A stretch of 64,000 nucleotides of DNA from the NCBI RefSeq assembly GCF_003339505.1, contig NZ_QPIW01000005.1, positions 1 to 64,000 of the forward strand, in the 5' to 3' direction. The notes beneath the pieces were generated by a model. That model ran no database searches. It was given only the letters and a program-made list of their open reading frames with translations, and had not been told where the DNA came from. Source of the stretch: Runella aurantiaca. Lineage in GTDB: Bacteria > Bacteroidota > Bacteroidia > Cytophagales > Spirosomataceae. Below are positions 43,440-52,836 of this stretch, in pieces (the first letter of the stretch is position 1; each line of letters begins with the position of its first letter). A program made the translations under genes and the position numbers.

Positions 43440-44765
43440 ATGGAAACAAGTTATCAAGGCTACGAATTAATAACTTTTTCTGATATTTTTATACTTCCAT
43501 TAAGCATTTTTATTTCCTATATATTTGTATTATATCTGGCAAAAAAAATTTTCAATGGAAATCCATATTATTTAAACATTGTAAAAAATGCTTTTCTATT
43601 TAAGCTTTTTTTTATGTTTATTTTTTTTATTATTCTATTTACCATCTATGCAAATAGGAATGATCAAATGTCATTTTATTTCCATTTGCAGACGATGCTA
43701 TCTTATATCTCTGACAATCCATCTGTTATTTTTGAAATATTTACTAACACTGACAATAACAACACCTTCCTACCTGCTTTAAATGACGTTACTGCTTCTT
43801 TTTTAAATAGTAAAGGTTTTTTTTCTGTGTTTAAAACTGAATTACTTGTTTTACCTTTTTCTTTTAACAGTTTTTTAGCAATAAATGTTTATGGAACTTT
43901 TATTGGATTTATCGGATTTCTTTTAATATATGCAAATTTAGCATCTTTATATCCTAACTTATCAAAAGAAATATCTTGGGGTATTTTTTATGTACCTACA
44001 ACTTGCTTTTATACTTGTGGTATTGTAAAGGAAGGTATTGCAATATTAGGAATGGGGATTATTTTTACTTTTTTTTACAAATCATTTATTTGTAAAAAAA
44101 CAAATAAGTCCTTAATTGTGTTATTATTTTTACTTTTTCCCATATGTTTTTTTACTAAGCCATACATATTTGTATTATTTATTCCAACCTTAACAATATG
44201 GGTTTTCTATCCATATTTTAAAAAAATTAGCATTATTTCCAAATTAATTATTTTTATTTTTATAATTTTATTAATATTAGGTATTATTCAAATTATAGGT
44301 ATACTTGACTCTCGATTTATGTTTGAAAACTTAGTTCAATCTGCTGAACTAGTTCAAGAATTTACTGCAATTGCTTCTGAAATTGTCGATGGTAAGGGAA
44401 ATTATGAACCTATAAATATAGATTTTTCCTCAGTAAATAATTTAGCTTATACAGTATTTTCAGGCTTATTTTTATCTTTTTTTAGACCTTTTTTTTGGGA
44501 GGCAAAAAACGTTCTTTTTTTATTTGTATCATTAGAAAACCTATTTCTTCTTTTTTTGTTTTTACGCACTCGAAATTTTCATAAACAAGATGAAAAAGCA
44601 ATTGTTTTAATTTTTTTACTTTTTGTATTACCTTTTAGTTTTTTTGTGTCAATTAGTAATTCAAATTTTGGTGCTTTATTAAGGTACAAGGCCCCAATGG
44701 TCCCTTTTTTATATTCTTTTTTAATAATTTATGGATCAAAAAATAAAAATACTGCACGTAGTTGA
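43440..44765 (+). CDS. Polytopic membrane protein, probable Wzy-type polymerase
   Basis: 441 residues with ten or more very hydrophobic helices and large outer loops (about residues 60-135 and 290-345). Sequence identity among Wzy proteins is generally too low for motif reading. The call rests on topology, position between glycosyltransferases, and the lack of any other polymerase candidate in the locus. EEVG-like signatures were not found. It is extremely AT-rich, with long T tracts. The last 35 nt overlap the next glycosyltransferase gene. Confidence 0.6.
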   Translation: METSYQGYELITFSDIFILPLSIFISYIFVLYLAKKIFNGNPYYLNIVKNAFLFKLFFMFIFFIILFTIYANRNDQMSFYFHLQTMLSYISDNPSVIFEIFTNTDNNNTFLPALNDVTASFLNSKGFFSVFKTELLVLPFSFNSFLAINVYGTFIGFIGFLLIYANLASLYPNLSKEISWGIFYVPTTCFYTCGIVKEGIAILGMGIIFTFFYKSFICKKTNKSLIVLLFLLFPICFFTKPYIFVLFIPTLTIWVFYPYFKKISIISKLIIFIFIILLILGIIQIIGILDSRFMFENLVQSAELVQEFTAIASEIVDGKGNYEPINIDFSSVNNLAYTVFSGLFLSFFRPFFWEAKNVLFLFVSLENLFLLFLFLRTRNFHKQDEKAIVLIFLLFVLPFSFFVSISNSNFGALLRYKAPMVPFLYSFLIIYGSKNKNTARS

Positions 44766-45819
44766 AGCTTTTGGAAGTGGCATTGTTGATTTTTTATCCA
44801 TCTTAACTTCGCTTGAAGAATTTGAATATACAATTTTATATTCAGAAAGAGAACTTAAAATTAGCGAAATCAAACCCAAGTTTAAGGACAATATTAAATT
44901 TATTGAGTGGGAATTTGCAAAACGTAAGATTTCTATTTATAAAGATTTAAAAAGTTATCTCTATTTTTCCAGATTTCTACGAAATAATAGTTTTGATATT
45001 ATTCACCTCCACTCGTCAAAAGCAGGAATTATAGGTAGAGTGTGGGGACTTTTTAATAAATCAGTGCCTATATTCTATTCCCCACATGGTGCTCCCTTTG
45101 CACGTAAAGACATCTCTTTTTTAAGAAGATTGTTTTTTGAATCTATTGAATATATTGCTTCTAAGCTAAGTGGGGAAGTTATATGTGTTTCTCATTCAGA
45201 ATCAGAACTCTATAATAAAATCGGAATAAAAGCCGATTTTATAAATAACGGTATTTATATACGAGAACCAAAATTATATCCAAAAAACGAAAATCAAATC
45301 AACATAATAACTGTAGGTAGAATATCAAATCAAAAAAATCCAACAATGTTTAACCAAATAGCGTTATTCTTCAATAACAATCCAAGAATAAAATTTATAT
45401 GGGTTGGAGATGGTGAGTCTATTAATAAATTATATTCTGAAAATATTCGAATTACGGGATGGTTATCTAAATCAGACTTGAGTAACGAACTTAAAAATGC
45501 TCATATATACATATCCACTTCCTTGTGGGAGGGGTTGCCTCTTGCCGTCTTGGAGGCAATGGAACATCAATTACCTTTAGTACTCAACAAGTGTGTTGGG
45601 AATATCGACTTATTACAAGAAGGCAAGAATGGATTTTTCTTTGAAGAACAATCGGAAGCTATTCACAATTTATTTCTATTAATTGATAATCAAATATTAA
45701 GGGAAAATTTTGGAGAAGAGTCATTTAAATTATTGAAAAATAAATTTAATAGTGATAATATGATTAAAAGTTATAGACTACTTTATTTACAATATAAAGA
45801 TTCTAGTAGTGCAACATAG
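44731..45819 (+). CDS. Glycosyltransferase family 4
   Basis: 362 residues, GT-B fold. It begins KILHVVEAFGSGIVDFLSIL (acceptor-side glycine loop), then FDIIHLHSSKAGIIGRVWG, and the C-terminal domain has NIITVGRISNQKNP and ISTSLWEGLPLAVLEAMEHQ, giving the E-x7-E retaining-transferase motif. Similar to WcaL/PelF-like enzymes. It ends with SSSAT just inside a perfect 48-bp palindrome, so its stop codon lies in the stem. It is the last gene of the AT-rich segment. Confidence 0.9.
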   Translation: MDQKIKILHVVEAFGSGIVDFLSILTSLEEFEYTILYSERELKISEIKPKFKDNIKFIEWEFAKRKISIYKDLKSYLYFSRFLRNNSFDIIHLHSSKAGIIGRVWGLFNKSVPIFYSPHGAPFARKDISFLRRLFFESIEYIASKLSGEVICVSHSESELYNKIGIKADFINNGIYIREPKLYPKNENQINIITVGRISNQKNPTMFNQIALFFNNNPRIKFIWVGDGESINKLYSENIRITGWLSKSDLSNELKNAHIYISTSLWEGLPLAVLEAMEHQLPLVLNKCVGNIDLLQEGKNGFFFEEQSEAIHNLFLLIDNQILRENFGEESFKLLKNKFNSDNMIKSYRLLYLQYKDSSSAT

Positions 45820-45851
45820 AAAGCAAATTTGCTTTCTATGTTGCACTACTA
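45804..45851. terminator. Perfect 48-bp palindrome between convergent genes
   Basis: TAGTAGTGCAACATAGAAAG (45804-45823) plus CAAA forms a 24-base arm whose exact reverse complement occupies 45828-45851 with no spacer. It contains the stop of the GT4 gene and lies 16 nt beyond the end of the convergent adhesin gene. It could serve as a bidirectional terminator, though no long T-run follows. It also coincides with the edge of the AT-rich segment. Confidence 0.7.
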
Positions 45852-45866
45852 TGAAAATCCATTCCT

Positions 45867-47219
45867 TTACTTCTTTGCTTCCAGCTCTTTAATCCTTTTG
45901 TTTAATTCAATAACATGAAGCGTCAATTCTTCAATTTTTTCCATAAACATTTTACTAGTTTTAGATACGTCCAAACCATCCTTTACTATTTCATCTGCTG
46001 ATGGAACATTAGGTAAATGTCTATTCTCTTTTGTAAACTTTTCAACTTCTTCTAAAGGCATTAATTTATAGCTAGGTTCAAAAACATAATCTGCCCAATC
46101 CCCTCCTGTACTTCTCAATGCAACTTTCAATTTCTCGCACAAAATACCATCTTGAACTACTAAGCGATACCCATTCACTTGACCAACATTTGCAGGCAAT
46201 GGTACACCACCAGTTCCAGGAGTAGCACTAGGAGCCGTATCAAAATCTCCAATTACCATATAACCTGTTGTTTTTGAATTTACCCGTAACCAACTTGATG
46301 CAAAGTCACCTTTAATTAAGGGATTACTTGTTGCTGTATTAGCTATGTAAAGTTTTGAGTTACCTGTTTCATTAGCACCTGAAGAATACCCGATAAAAAC
46401 ATTACTAGAGCCTGTGGCATTAACGCCAGCGTACGTACCCAGAGCCATGTTATTGCTCCCTGAAATTAAATATTGTAAAGCCCCAATACCTACTGCTACG
46501 TTATCCCCGCCAGAAACACTGCTACTTAGAGCATTTCCTCCTAGGCCAAAATTGTAATTCCCCGTTGTATTTGATGCCAACGCATTACTCCCAATACCAA
46601 CATTCCAAATCCCTGTTGTTTTAAATAATGCACTTGTTCCAATACCAATATTATTACCTCCAGAAACATTACTTGCTACTGCATAATGGCCTATACCAAT
46701 GTTATAAGCACCCGTAGTATTTGATGACAATGCCCCATATCCTAAACCAACATTTGAAGCTCCAGTAGTGGAAGCAATACCACTAAATAGCCCCATATAT
46801 AGATTGTTAATTAAGTCAATTTTCCCAGCAAACTGATTGTTAACCTTAAACCTTAAAGCCTTATCATTAGTACTTCCTATAAAATCAGTATCATCAATCA
46901 CATTCCCTTGCTTATCCCATGCACCTACTGAGCTAACAGCCGATGTACGAGCGTTTGAAGGTTGCCATGTCGTACCATCAAAAGTATAAGTACCTACTAC
47001 TTGATCTGTTTGAAAGATAACCAAACCCGCCGCTGGATTTTTGATTGCATCACGCTGGGCTTGATTCATTCGGGGTAGTAGCAACCCTTTCGTGTTAGAA
47101 TTAAGGTCCAAAATAGCCGAAGGGTCGGGCTTTGTCGTTCCAATCCCGACGTTATCGGCTTTCTGGGCCAAGGCAGCCCCACAACTAAGGGCCAACGCTA
47201 GAGTAAGAATTTTTTTCAT
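45867..47219 (-). CDS. Secreted adhesin/tail-fibre-like protein with head repeats
   Basis: 450 residues with signal peptide (1-19, ending ALAQ). Residues 20-60 hold the Bacteroidota pattern NVGIGTTKPDPSAILDLNS and GLLLPRMNQAQRDAI. Residues 152-286 contain about eight repeats of roughly 17 residues (G.NN.GIGT.AL..N..G), like the YadA-type trimeric adhesin head. The C-terminal 70 residues (LMPLEEVEKFTKENRHLPNV and a coiled coil ending ELEAKK) match the usual tail of such proteins, which resembles phage tail-fibre chaperone-like ends. A T9SS sorting domain is not seen. It is probably a surface trimer. It is convergent with the exopolysaccharide genes. Confidence 0.75.
   Translation of the reverse strand: MKKILTLALALSCGAALAQKADNVGIGTTKPDPSAILDLNSNTKGLLLPRMNQAQRDAIKNPAAGLVIFQTDQVVGTYTFDGTTWQPSNARTSAVSSVGAWDKQGNVIDDTDFIGSTNDKALRFKVNNQFAGKIDLINNLYMGLFSGIASTTGASNVGLGYGALSSNTTGAYNIGIGHYAVASNVSGGNNIGIGTSALFKTTGIWNVGIGSNALASNTTGNYNFGLGGNALSSSVSGGDNVAVGIGALQYLISGSNNMALGTYAGVNATGSSNVFIGYSSGANETGNSKLYIANTATSNPLIKGDFASSWLRVNSKTTGYMVIGDFDTAPSATPGTGGVPLPANVGQVNGYRLVVQDGILCEKLKVALRSTGGDWADYVFEPSYKLMPLEEVEKFTKENRHLPNVPSADEIVKDGLDVSKTSKMFMEKIEELTLHVIELNKRIKELEAKK
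46362..46766 (-). repeat. Protein-level head repeats within the adhesin gene
   Basis: About eight degenerate in-frame units of roughly 51 bp, each encoding a G.N.GIG..A...N..G pattern. Degenerate at DNA level, so not a simple microsatellite. Confidence 0.75.
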
Positions 47220-47393
47220 GTGTCTAGTATGTTTTTTGTTTTCGTTTCTATTTCACTTTCCGAAAATAAGGGATAAAAACAGAATGAAAAAATGCTTTGC
47301 CCTAAAATTATCTAACGGTAGCATTTTGTGCCCTTAAGTACGTTTAAATATTGCTTATTCTTTCTAATTTCGCAAATACAATTTTTATTCACA

Positions 47394-48800
47394 ATGGCTT
47401 GCTTCAACTATCGGTATATTCTACCTTATATAATGTGCCTGTGCGGATTGGTATTCACACAGGTTACTTTGGCGCAGTGCCCCGTTCCAGCGCAGTTTGG
47501 TCCCCAGTGGGTGGACGGGAGTTTTGGAATTGCTGGTACCGAGGTTGGAACTCAGTGTACTGGTCGATCAGTTACGGTAACCACCCCTTCATCAGTGGTT
47601 AATGCTCGTTATATTTTTGATTACAAAAACATTGGTGATACTTCACAAGCAAAACCTACAACATCTTTTTCATATATACAACCTGGCTATTATTCTATTG
47701 TTCAATTAGGCACAGTCAATGGAAAACCTTCTGTATGGTGCAATTCGATTCAAGTATATGGAACTTCCAAACCCAGTTTTTCACTGACATCTGAATGCGG
47801 GAACACTACTAAATTAACGATAAATACCACAGGTCTTGCTTTTGGTCGATATTTGGTAGATTGGGGGGACGGAAAACCAACCCAGATTTATACACCCGGC
47901 CAGCCTGACCTTAGTTATACCTACGCAAATTCAGGTGCTTATCAAATTAAAGTAAGGGGGGAAGGAACCCTAGCATTGAATGGATGTAATGCGGATAGCG
48001 ACCCGCAAACTTTTGAAGTGCTAAATGATCCCGCCCCTATAACAAGTGCTACGGCTACCGTAGTAAACAACTTGTACGGTCAGATAAGCGTAACGGTTCC
48101 CAACACGGTTAAAGTAAAAAATTATTCGTTTACTAAAAATGGCGTTGAAACTCTCCGAGTCAACAGCCCTTATGTTGACTCCACCCTAAATGCCTCACAA
48201 AGCGGCGCTTGCTACCAAGTAGCCTACGCTGATGCCTGCGACCGTAAACCTGCGACAATGCCCACGGTTTGCACCATTTACCTGCAAGCAGAAAAGGAAA
48301 CCCTAAAATGGTCCCCTGAATCGCCTTTTTCCACGGCAGTCAACACCTACACCATTGAAAAGCTCAATGAAAATGGCCAGGTCGTAGCTACTTATCCCGC
48401 TGGCAATACTACGGAGTGGCCAATGGACATCAGTGATAATGACGTAGAAGTAGTTTATCGCGTTCGTGCTACGAGCGTCAATGGGCAAACAAGCCTGTCA
48501 AATGCAATAAGCTACGGTCGAACGGTCAAATTGTTTGTGCCAGATACTTTCTCCCCCAACAATGATGGGCTCAATGATACATTTGATATAAAAGGACAAT
48601 TAATCAATAAGCTAGAAATAACGGTCTATGATCGCTGGGGCAATGTGCTTTATAACACAAAAGATTTAACTAAAGGATGGGACGGAACCGACGTAAACGG
48701 AAGAGAGCTAAGCCCGGGGTTTTATACCTATAAAATAGAATACTCTGATACAAAGGAACGGGTTTATTCTAAACTTGGCACCGTCAATTTAATGAGGTAA
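47394..48800 (+). CDS. Secreted PKD-like protein with T9SS type B (gliding-type) C-terminal domain, second copy
   Basis: 468 residues from the ATG at 47394, preferred because it starts a clean signal peptide (MACFNYRYILPY to VTLAQ); a GTG at 47328 gives 22 more residues. Ig/PKD-like domains include YLVDWGDGKPT. The end is the type B sorting domain: LFVPDTFSPNNDGLNDTFDI, VYDRWGNVLYN, GWDGTDVNGRELSPGFYTY and TVNLMR. It parallels the protein at 9892-11364 in length and motif order. It is divergent from the adhesin gene (174-nt gap) and precedes a T9SS type A protein. Both may be surface partners of the polysaccharide, though this is only a guess from location. Confidence 0.85.
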   Translation: MACFNYRYILPYIMCLCGLVFTQVTLAQCPVPAQFGPQWVDGSFGIAGTEVGTQCTGRSVTVTTPSSVVNARYIFDYKNIGDTSQAKPTTSFSYIQPGYYSIVQLGTVNGKPSVWCNSIQVYGTSKPSFSLTSECGNTTKLTINTTGLAFGRYLVDWGDGKPTQIYTPGQPDLSYTYANSGAYQIKVRGEGTLALNGCNADSDPQTFEVLNDPAPITSATATVVNNLYGQISVTVPNTVKVKNYSFTKNGVETLRVNSPYVDSTLNASQSGACYQVAYADACDRKPATMPTVCTIYLQAEKETLKWSPESPFSTAVNTYTIEKLNENGQVVATYPAGNTTEWPMDISDNDVEVVYRVRATSVNGQTSLSNAISYGRTVKLFVPDTFSPNNDGLNDTFDIKGQLINKLEITVYDRWGNVLYNTKDLTKGWDGTDVNGRELSPGFYTYKIEYSDTKERVYSKLGTVNLMR

Positions 48801-48990
48801 CCGTAGAATTAATCGCCAATATTTATTTTTGAACAATATGCTTGTTGCTTCACTTTATTATGTCAAATCTCAATCTGATGGCTCAAAGATACCGTTAGAT
48901 AACTTATAGCCTATCTTGTTGTGGATAATCCAAAAAAAACTTAGCTTTACTCATTGAATTTTCAAAATAGACATAAATGTTTTCTATAAT

Positions 48991-50076
48991 ATGAAAAAGC
49001 CACTACTCGTCTTTCTGGGTTTTCTCTGTATTCCTGCTGCCCATGCCCAGTTTTTTTCTTCTACGGAAGTATATATTGGTTCGGGTGCTGTAGTTACCTT
49101 AAACAATGAAATAATTAATCAAGGTGACTTGAAGTCAGAAGGTACGCTTCATCTCCGTAAAGGAATTACTAATCAAGGTCAAATGACCTTGAACGGTCAA
49201 GTAATATTGGACGGTGAAGGAACACAACTGATTAAAAGTGACAATTCTATCAACGTAGGCTCACTTTTTCTTTCGCAAGTCGGGAAAGTGAATCTGCAAG
49301 CCCCGTTGATTGTACAGAACGAGCTAAAGTTTGGCAAAGGAATTATTGAAAATACGGCGTTATTCCCCCTTGAAATAGCCGATAACGCTCAAATTACGGG
49401 AGCCTCCAACCGCTCACACGTGAAAGGTTATGTTCAAAAGTCGGGCGATGATGCATTTGATTTTCCCGTGGGCGATGGACTCGAACTGCATACGTTTGCC
49501 ATCTCTAAACCTGCGAGTGACGATAAAATTTCGGTTGGATTTGTGACGCAAAGCCCAACCCGTCTGTCTAATAAACTAGCTGATGCCGTTGCTGAAGTGA
49601 CTGGCAACAACTATTGGGCAGTTCAGGGTATCAAAAACCAAAACATTCAAGTGAGTGTTGCGTCGGAGCAGGCCAACAACCAAATCCTGCAATTGCGCGA
49701 CAATCAATGGAATCTGGCAGCGGGCAGTGTCGAAAACAACGTAGTCTCGGCCCAAACTGTATTGCATGGGGCTTCGTACTTTACGATTGGCACACAAATT
49801 GCGGAAGCATCAGAAAAAGCGGAGGTTAGTGTTTATCCCAATCCAAGCAATGGTTCGTTTGACGTTCGCTTGAAAGGGTTTACGCCCAACGAAATAATTT
49901 CGCTTGATATTACTGATTTGAGTGGACGTTCGTTGGTTAAGCAGGAAGGAAAAGTTAAAGATTTTGCAACAAAATATTCAATAGGTGACAAAGTTTCCAA
50001 CGGTAGCTATTTCTTACGAGTCCTTCGTACCGAAAAAAACCAAAGTTTTGTACAAAATTTACTTATTACTAAGTAA
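48991..50076 (+). CDS. Secreted protein with T9SS type A sorting domain
   Basis: 361 residues. Signal peptide 1-19 (LGFLCIPAAHAQ). Residues about 20-270 are beta-rich with repeated G/N turns (ALVTLNNEIINQGDL-like pattern repeated as GTLHLRKGITNQG), probably a beta-helix or Ig stack. The last 80 residues are the Por-secretion C-terminal domain: VSVYPNPSNGSFDVRL, LDITDLSGRSLVK and NGSYFLRVL, ending LITK. It should be exported by T9SS and anchored by a lipid-polysaccharide. It has a 190-nt upstream gap after the type B gene and its own terminator at 50102-50127. Confidence 0.88.
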   Translation: MKKPLLVFLGFLCIPAAHAQFFSSTEVYIGSGAVVTLNNEIINQGDLKSEGTLHLRKGITNQGQMTLNGQVILDGEGTQLIKSDNSINVGSLFLSQVGKVNLQAPLIVQNELKFGKGIIENTALFPLEIADNAQITGASNRSHVKGYVQKSGDDAFDFPVGDGLELHTFAISKPASDDKISVGFVTQSPTRLSNKLADAVAEVTGNNYWAVQGIKNQNIQVSVASEQANNQILQLRDNQWNLAAGSVENNVVSAQTVLHGASYFTIGTQIAEASEKAEVSVYPNPSNGSFDVRLKGFTPNEIISLDITDLSGRSLVKQEGKVKDFATKYSIGDKVSNGSYFLRVLRTEKNQSFVQNLLITK

Positions 50077-50101
50077 TATTGAATTGTTCTTTGTGTAAGT
50101 G

Positions 50102-50127
50102 TGCCCAAGATAGAAGTATCTTGGGCA
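50102..50127 (+). terminator. Intrinsic terminator after the T9SS type A gene
   Basis: Perfect 11-bp stem TGCCCAAGATA with TATCTTGGGCA and a 4-nt GAAG loop, followed by TATTTATTTAA. Confidence 0.88.
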
Positions 50128-50198
50128 TATTTATTTAATGGTTTTAGGTTCTACTGAAGCTGTATTATTTTAGAATAATCACTTCATCATTGAAAAAT

Positions 50199-51575
50199 AT
50201 GAAACATCGTTACTCATTTCTTTTCTTACCATTTCAACTTATTCTTGATTGGATACTTCTCAATCTGTCTTTTTGGATTGCTTACTTCATTAAGTTTGGC
50301 TTTGCTTCTGAATTAAATTCTTCGTACCAATGGTTTTTACTCGTTTGTAACTTGATATGGTTGGGCTTAATCGTCATCGTGAAGCCCTACAATTACTCAC
50401 GAATCAAGTTTCATGTTTTCAATATTTTATATCAATACCTATCACTTTCTGGTTTGTTTGCCGCCTGTATGGCGTTTGCTTGGATTATTTTGAGGGATTT
50501 AAATTTATCCCGTCTACACATGTTGTTCATGCTTATGGTATTTATGGCGCTAGGAATCACATGGCGGGTCTTTGCCGTAGTCTTCATTAAATTTTACCGC
50601 GCATCGGGTCATAATATACGACGATACATCATTGTTGGCCACGGTAAATTAGCCACGACTTTGAAGGAGTTTTACGAAAATTATCCCGAGTTTGGTTACG
50701 AATTTTACGGTTTTTTTGGCGACATAGACGAAAATAACAAGTCTATTATGCGGGGAAATTATGATCGTTTAACAACATTTATTAAACAAAATACCATTGA
50801 TTGCGTGTACTGCTGTACCCCTTACATCAACAATGAAGTATTAGGCAACATTATCACACAATCAGAGCAAGAAAATTTTCAAGTAAAGTTGGTCATCGAT
50901 TTCTCTTCCATTCTCAGTAGGCAATCGACGGTTGAATACCATGACATGCTGCCGATTATTGATATTTCAAACCGCTTTTGGGAGGACATAAAAGTACAAA
51001 TCCTAAAACGTATCTTCGATATTGCCTTTTCCTCATTTATTCTGTTTCTGGGTATGCCGATTTGGGTTATCTTAGGTTTAATTACAAAGCTGTCATCCAA
51101 AGGCCCTATATTTTATTCTCAGGAAAGAATTGGTAAATCTGGCAAACCTTTCCACATTTATAAATTTCGAAGCATGTACGTAAACGCGGAACAGGAAGGA
51201 CCGGCATTATCATTTGGTAATGAAGACCCCAGAATAACCCCTTGGGGCCAATTCATGCGTAAAATGCGCTTGGATGAAATCCCACAATTTTACAATGTTC
51301 TAAAAGGCGACATGTCAGTGGTAGGTCCACGCCCTGAGCGCCAATTCTTTATTGACCAAATAACGCCCATTGCACCTGATTTCAGTAAATTATTGACGGT
51401 CAAGCCAGGCATCACTTCAATTGGCCAAGTAAAGTTTGGATATGCACAAAATGTCGAAGAAATGATTCAGCGTTTAGAATTTGATTTACAGTACTTAACA
51501 AAAGTTTCGCTGTTTGTTGATATGTTGATTATTTGGGAAACAGTGGTTGTAATGCTTAAAGCCAAAGGGAAGTAA
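50199..51575 (+). CDS. Undecaprenyl-phosphate sugar phosphotransferase (polyisoprenyl-phosphate hexose-1-P transferase, WcaJ/WbaP-type)
   Basis: 458 residues from the ATG at 50199; a TTG three codons earlier is also open. Four N-terminal helices, a central Rossmann-like domain (YIIVGHGKLATTLKEFYENY), then a helix and the catalytic bacterial sugar transferase domain (about 270-458): GPIFYSQERIGKSGKPFHIY, KFRSMYVNAE, RLDEIPQFYNVLKGDMSVVG and PRPER. It transfers hexose-1-phosphate (often glucose) from a UDP-sugar to undecaprenyl phosphate, starting each repeat unit. It is the initiating enzyme of the locus, lying outside the AT-rich section. Confidence 0.92.
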   Translation: MKHRYSFLFLPFQLILDWILLNLSFWIAYFIKFGFASELNSSYQWFLLVCNLIWLGLIVIVKPYNYSRIKFHVFNILYQYLSLSGLFAACMAFAWIILRDLNLSRLHMLFMLMVFMALGITWRVFAVVFIKFYRASGHNIRRYIIVGHGKLATTLKEFYENYPEFGYEFYGFFGDIDENNKSIMRGNYDRLTTFIKQNTIDCVYCCTPYINNEVLGNIITQSEQENFQVKLVIDFSSILSRQSTVEYHDMLPIIDISNRFWEDIKVQILKRIFDIAFSSFILFLGMPIWVILGLITKLSSKGPIFYSQERIGKSGKPFHIYKFRSMYVNAEQEGPALSFGNEDPRITPWGQFMRKMRLDEIPQFYNVLKGDMSVVGPRPERQFFIDQITPIAPDFSKLLTVKPGITSIGQVKFGYAQNVEEMIQRLEFDLQYLTKVSLFVDMLIIWETVVVMLKAKGK

Positions 51576-51606
51576 AATATGTACCTTATCTTTTGAAATG
51601 CTTACT

Positions 51607-52749
51607 TTAGATTGAAGCTATTGGATTGATTAAACGTTTTTTTTCATGCTGTAATCTAAACTTAAAGCGCTCAAATAACCATACAAATTTTGATTTTTTA
51701 GTTAAGCCTTTATAAAATAAATCATAGGCGATACCTTGTCTCACAAACATTCGTATTGTACGTTTCATGCTATTATCGGTGTATTGGCCCGATAAAAGAA
51801 AGAATTTTTTTTGTAAATTAATTTCTTTCATGCTATTACTATCAATATTTACCGAAAAACCTGATAATTGAAACTCATTTTTAAGATAAAAAAGGCATAT
51901 TTTCAAAGCATAATCGAGATGATTTGCGGCGGCAAACTCCGTTATTTGAGTAATATCTCCATAAAAAGAAGGACTGTGGCAAATTGTAACAGCATCCAAA
52001 ATCCACCGAATGGTTGGTTGTCCTTCCAATGTTCCATGAATAATGGTATGAAAAAGTTGATATGAATCATTTAAAATCCATGTAGCGTTTTCGGGATCAA
52101 TCTGTAGACTTTTTGAATATTTTTTTTCAAATAACCAATTGCTCTGTTGATACTCCTGAAAGAAAAAAGCTTGCCAGTGCAAATCCACATCAATTCCCCC
52201 TTCATCAAAACAGTGCATGGCATGGATGAGATGTCGATATTTGTACTCAACAGCATCGGGAATATTCCCGTAGGCAGCTAATAGAGAAATGGTTGCTTCT
52301 AAATATTCTAAAGGAACTAATAAATCAACATCCCCCATCGGTCGTACCCCCATATCTTTATAATAATGCAAAGACATCGGAATACCTTTAAGCAGCATGT
52401 TAGGAATACCTGCATCATTACAGGCTCGAACTATCTCTTGTGCCCTATACAACAACTTTTGGTTAGACATCCAAGTGGTACGATAAGCATCCCGTAATGC
52501 AGGCAAAAGGGAATCGCCAGAATGTTCTAAATTTCGATAAATTAAGGGGAGCACTCTTAAAGATTCAGTATCAACCCCAGCGAAAATGGAATAGTTTGCG
52601 TTATCTTTCGTTATATGATTGAGATTTTTATGTTTTTTCCAAAGCTCCCAATAGGTAATCGCTTCCTCAGGGGCAAAAAGGGCCGCTTTTAGTAACCAAA
52701 TTTGGTCTTCTTGGATGCCAATGAGTTTTTTTACTTCTTCGAGGTTCAT
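51607..52749 (-). CDS. Nucleotidyltransferase-fold protein (PF14907-like)
   Basis: 380 residues from the ATG at 52749 (MNLEEVKKLI). The longer reading to 52821 would begin at a TTG and adds basic sequence without family character. LLKGIPMSLHYYKDMGVRPM followed by GDVDLLVP gives the G-D-x-D metal motif of nucleotidyltransferase folds, and DVDLHW (about residue 197) is the third acidic residue. Similar proteins sit in bacterial exopolysaccharide loci but their substrate is not established. It is convergent with the phosphotransferase (31-nt gap) and divergent from wzi. Confidence 0.82.
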   Translation of the reverse strand: MNLEEVKKLIGIQEDQIWLLKAALFAPEEAITYWELWKKHKNLNHITKDNANYSIFAGVDTESLRVLPLIYRNLEHSGDSLLPALRDAYRTTWMSNQKLLYRAQEIVRACNDAGIPNMLLKGIPMSLHYYKDMGVRPMGDVDLLVPLEYLEATISLLAAYGNIPDAVEYKYRHLIHAMHCFDEGGIDVDLHWQAFFFQEYQQSNWLFEKKYSKSLQIDPENATWILNDSYQLFHTIIHGTLEGQPTIRWILDAVTICHSPSFYGDITQITEFAAANHLDYALKICLFYLKNEFQLSGFSVNIDSNSMKEINLQKKFFLLSGQYTDNSMKRTIRMFVRQGIAYDLFYKGLTKKSKFVWLFERFKFRLQHEKKRLINPIASI

Positions 52750-52836
52750 TACTCTTGTTTTAGCAAGCAATATAAAGAAGATACTTTTTGAGGGGCGTGT
52801 TTTTTTGATTTTATTTGTCAACTAATCCAGTTTTAA

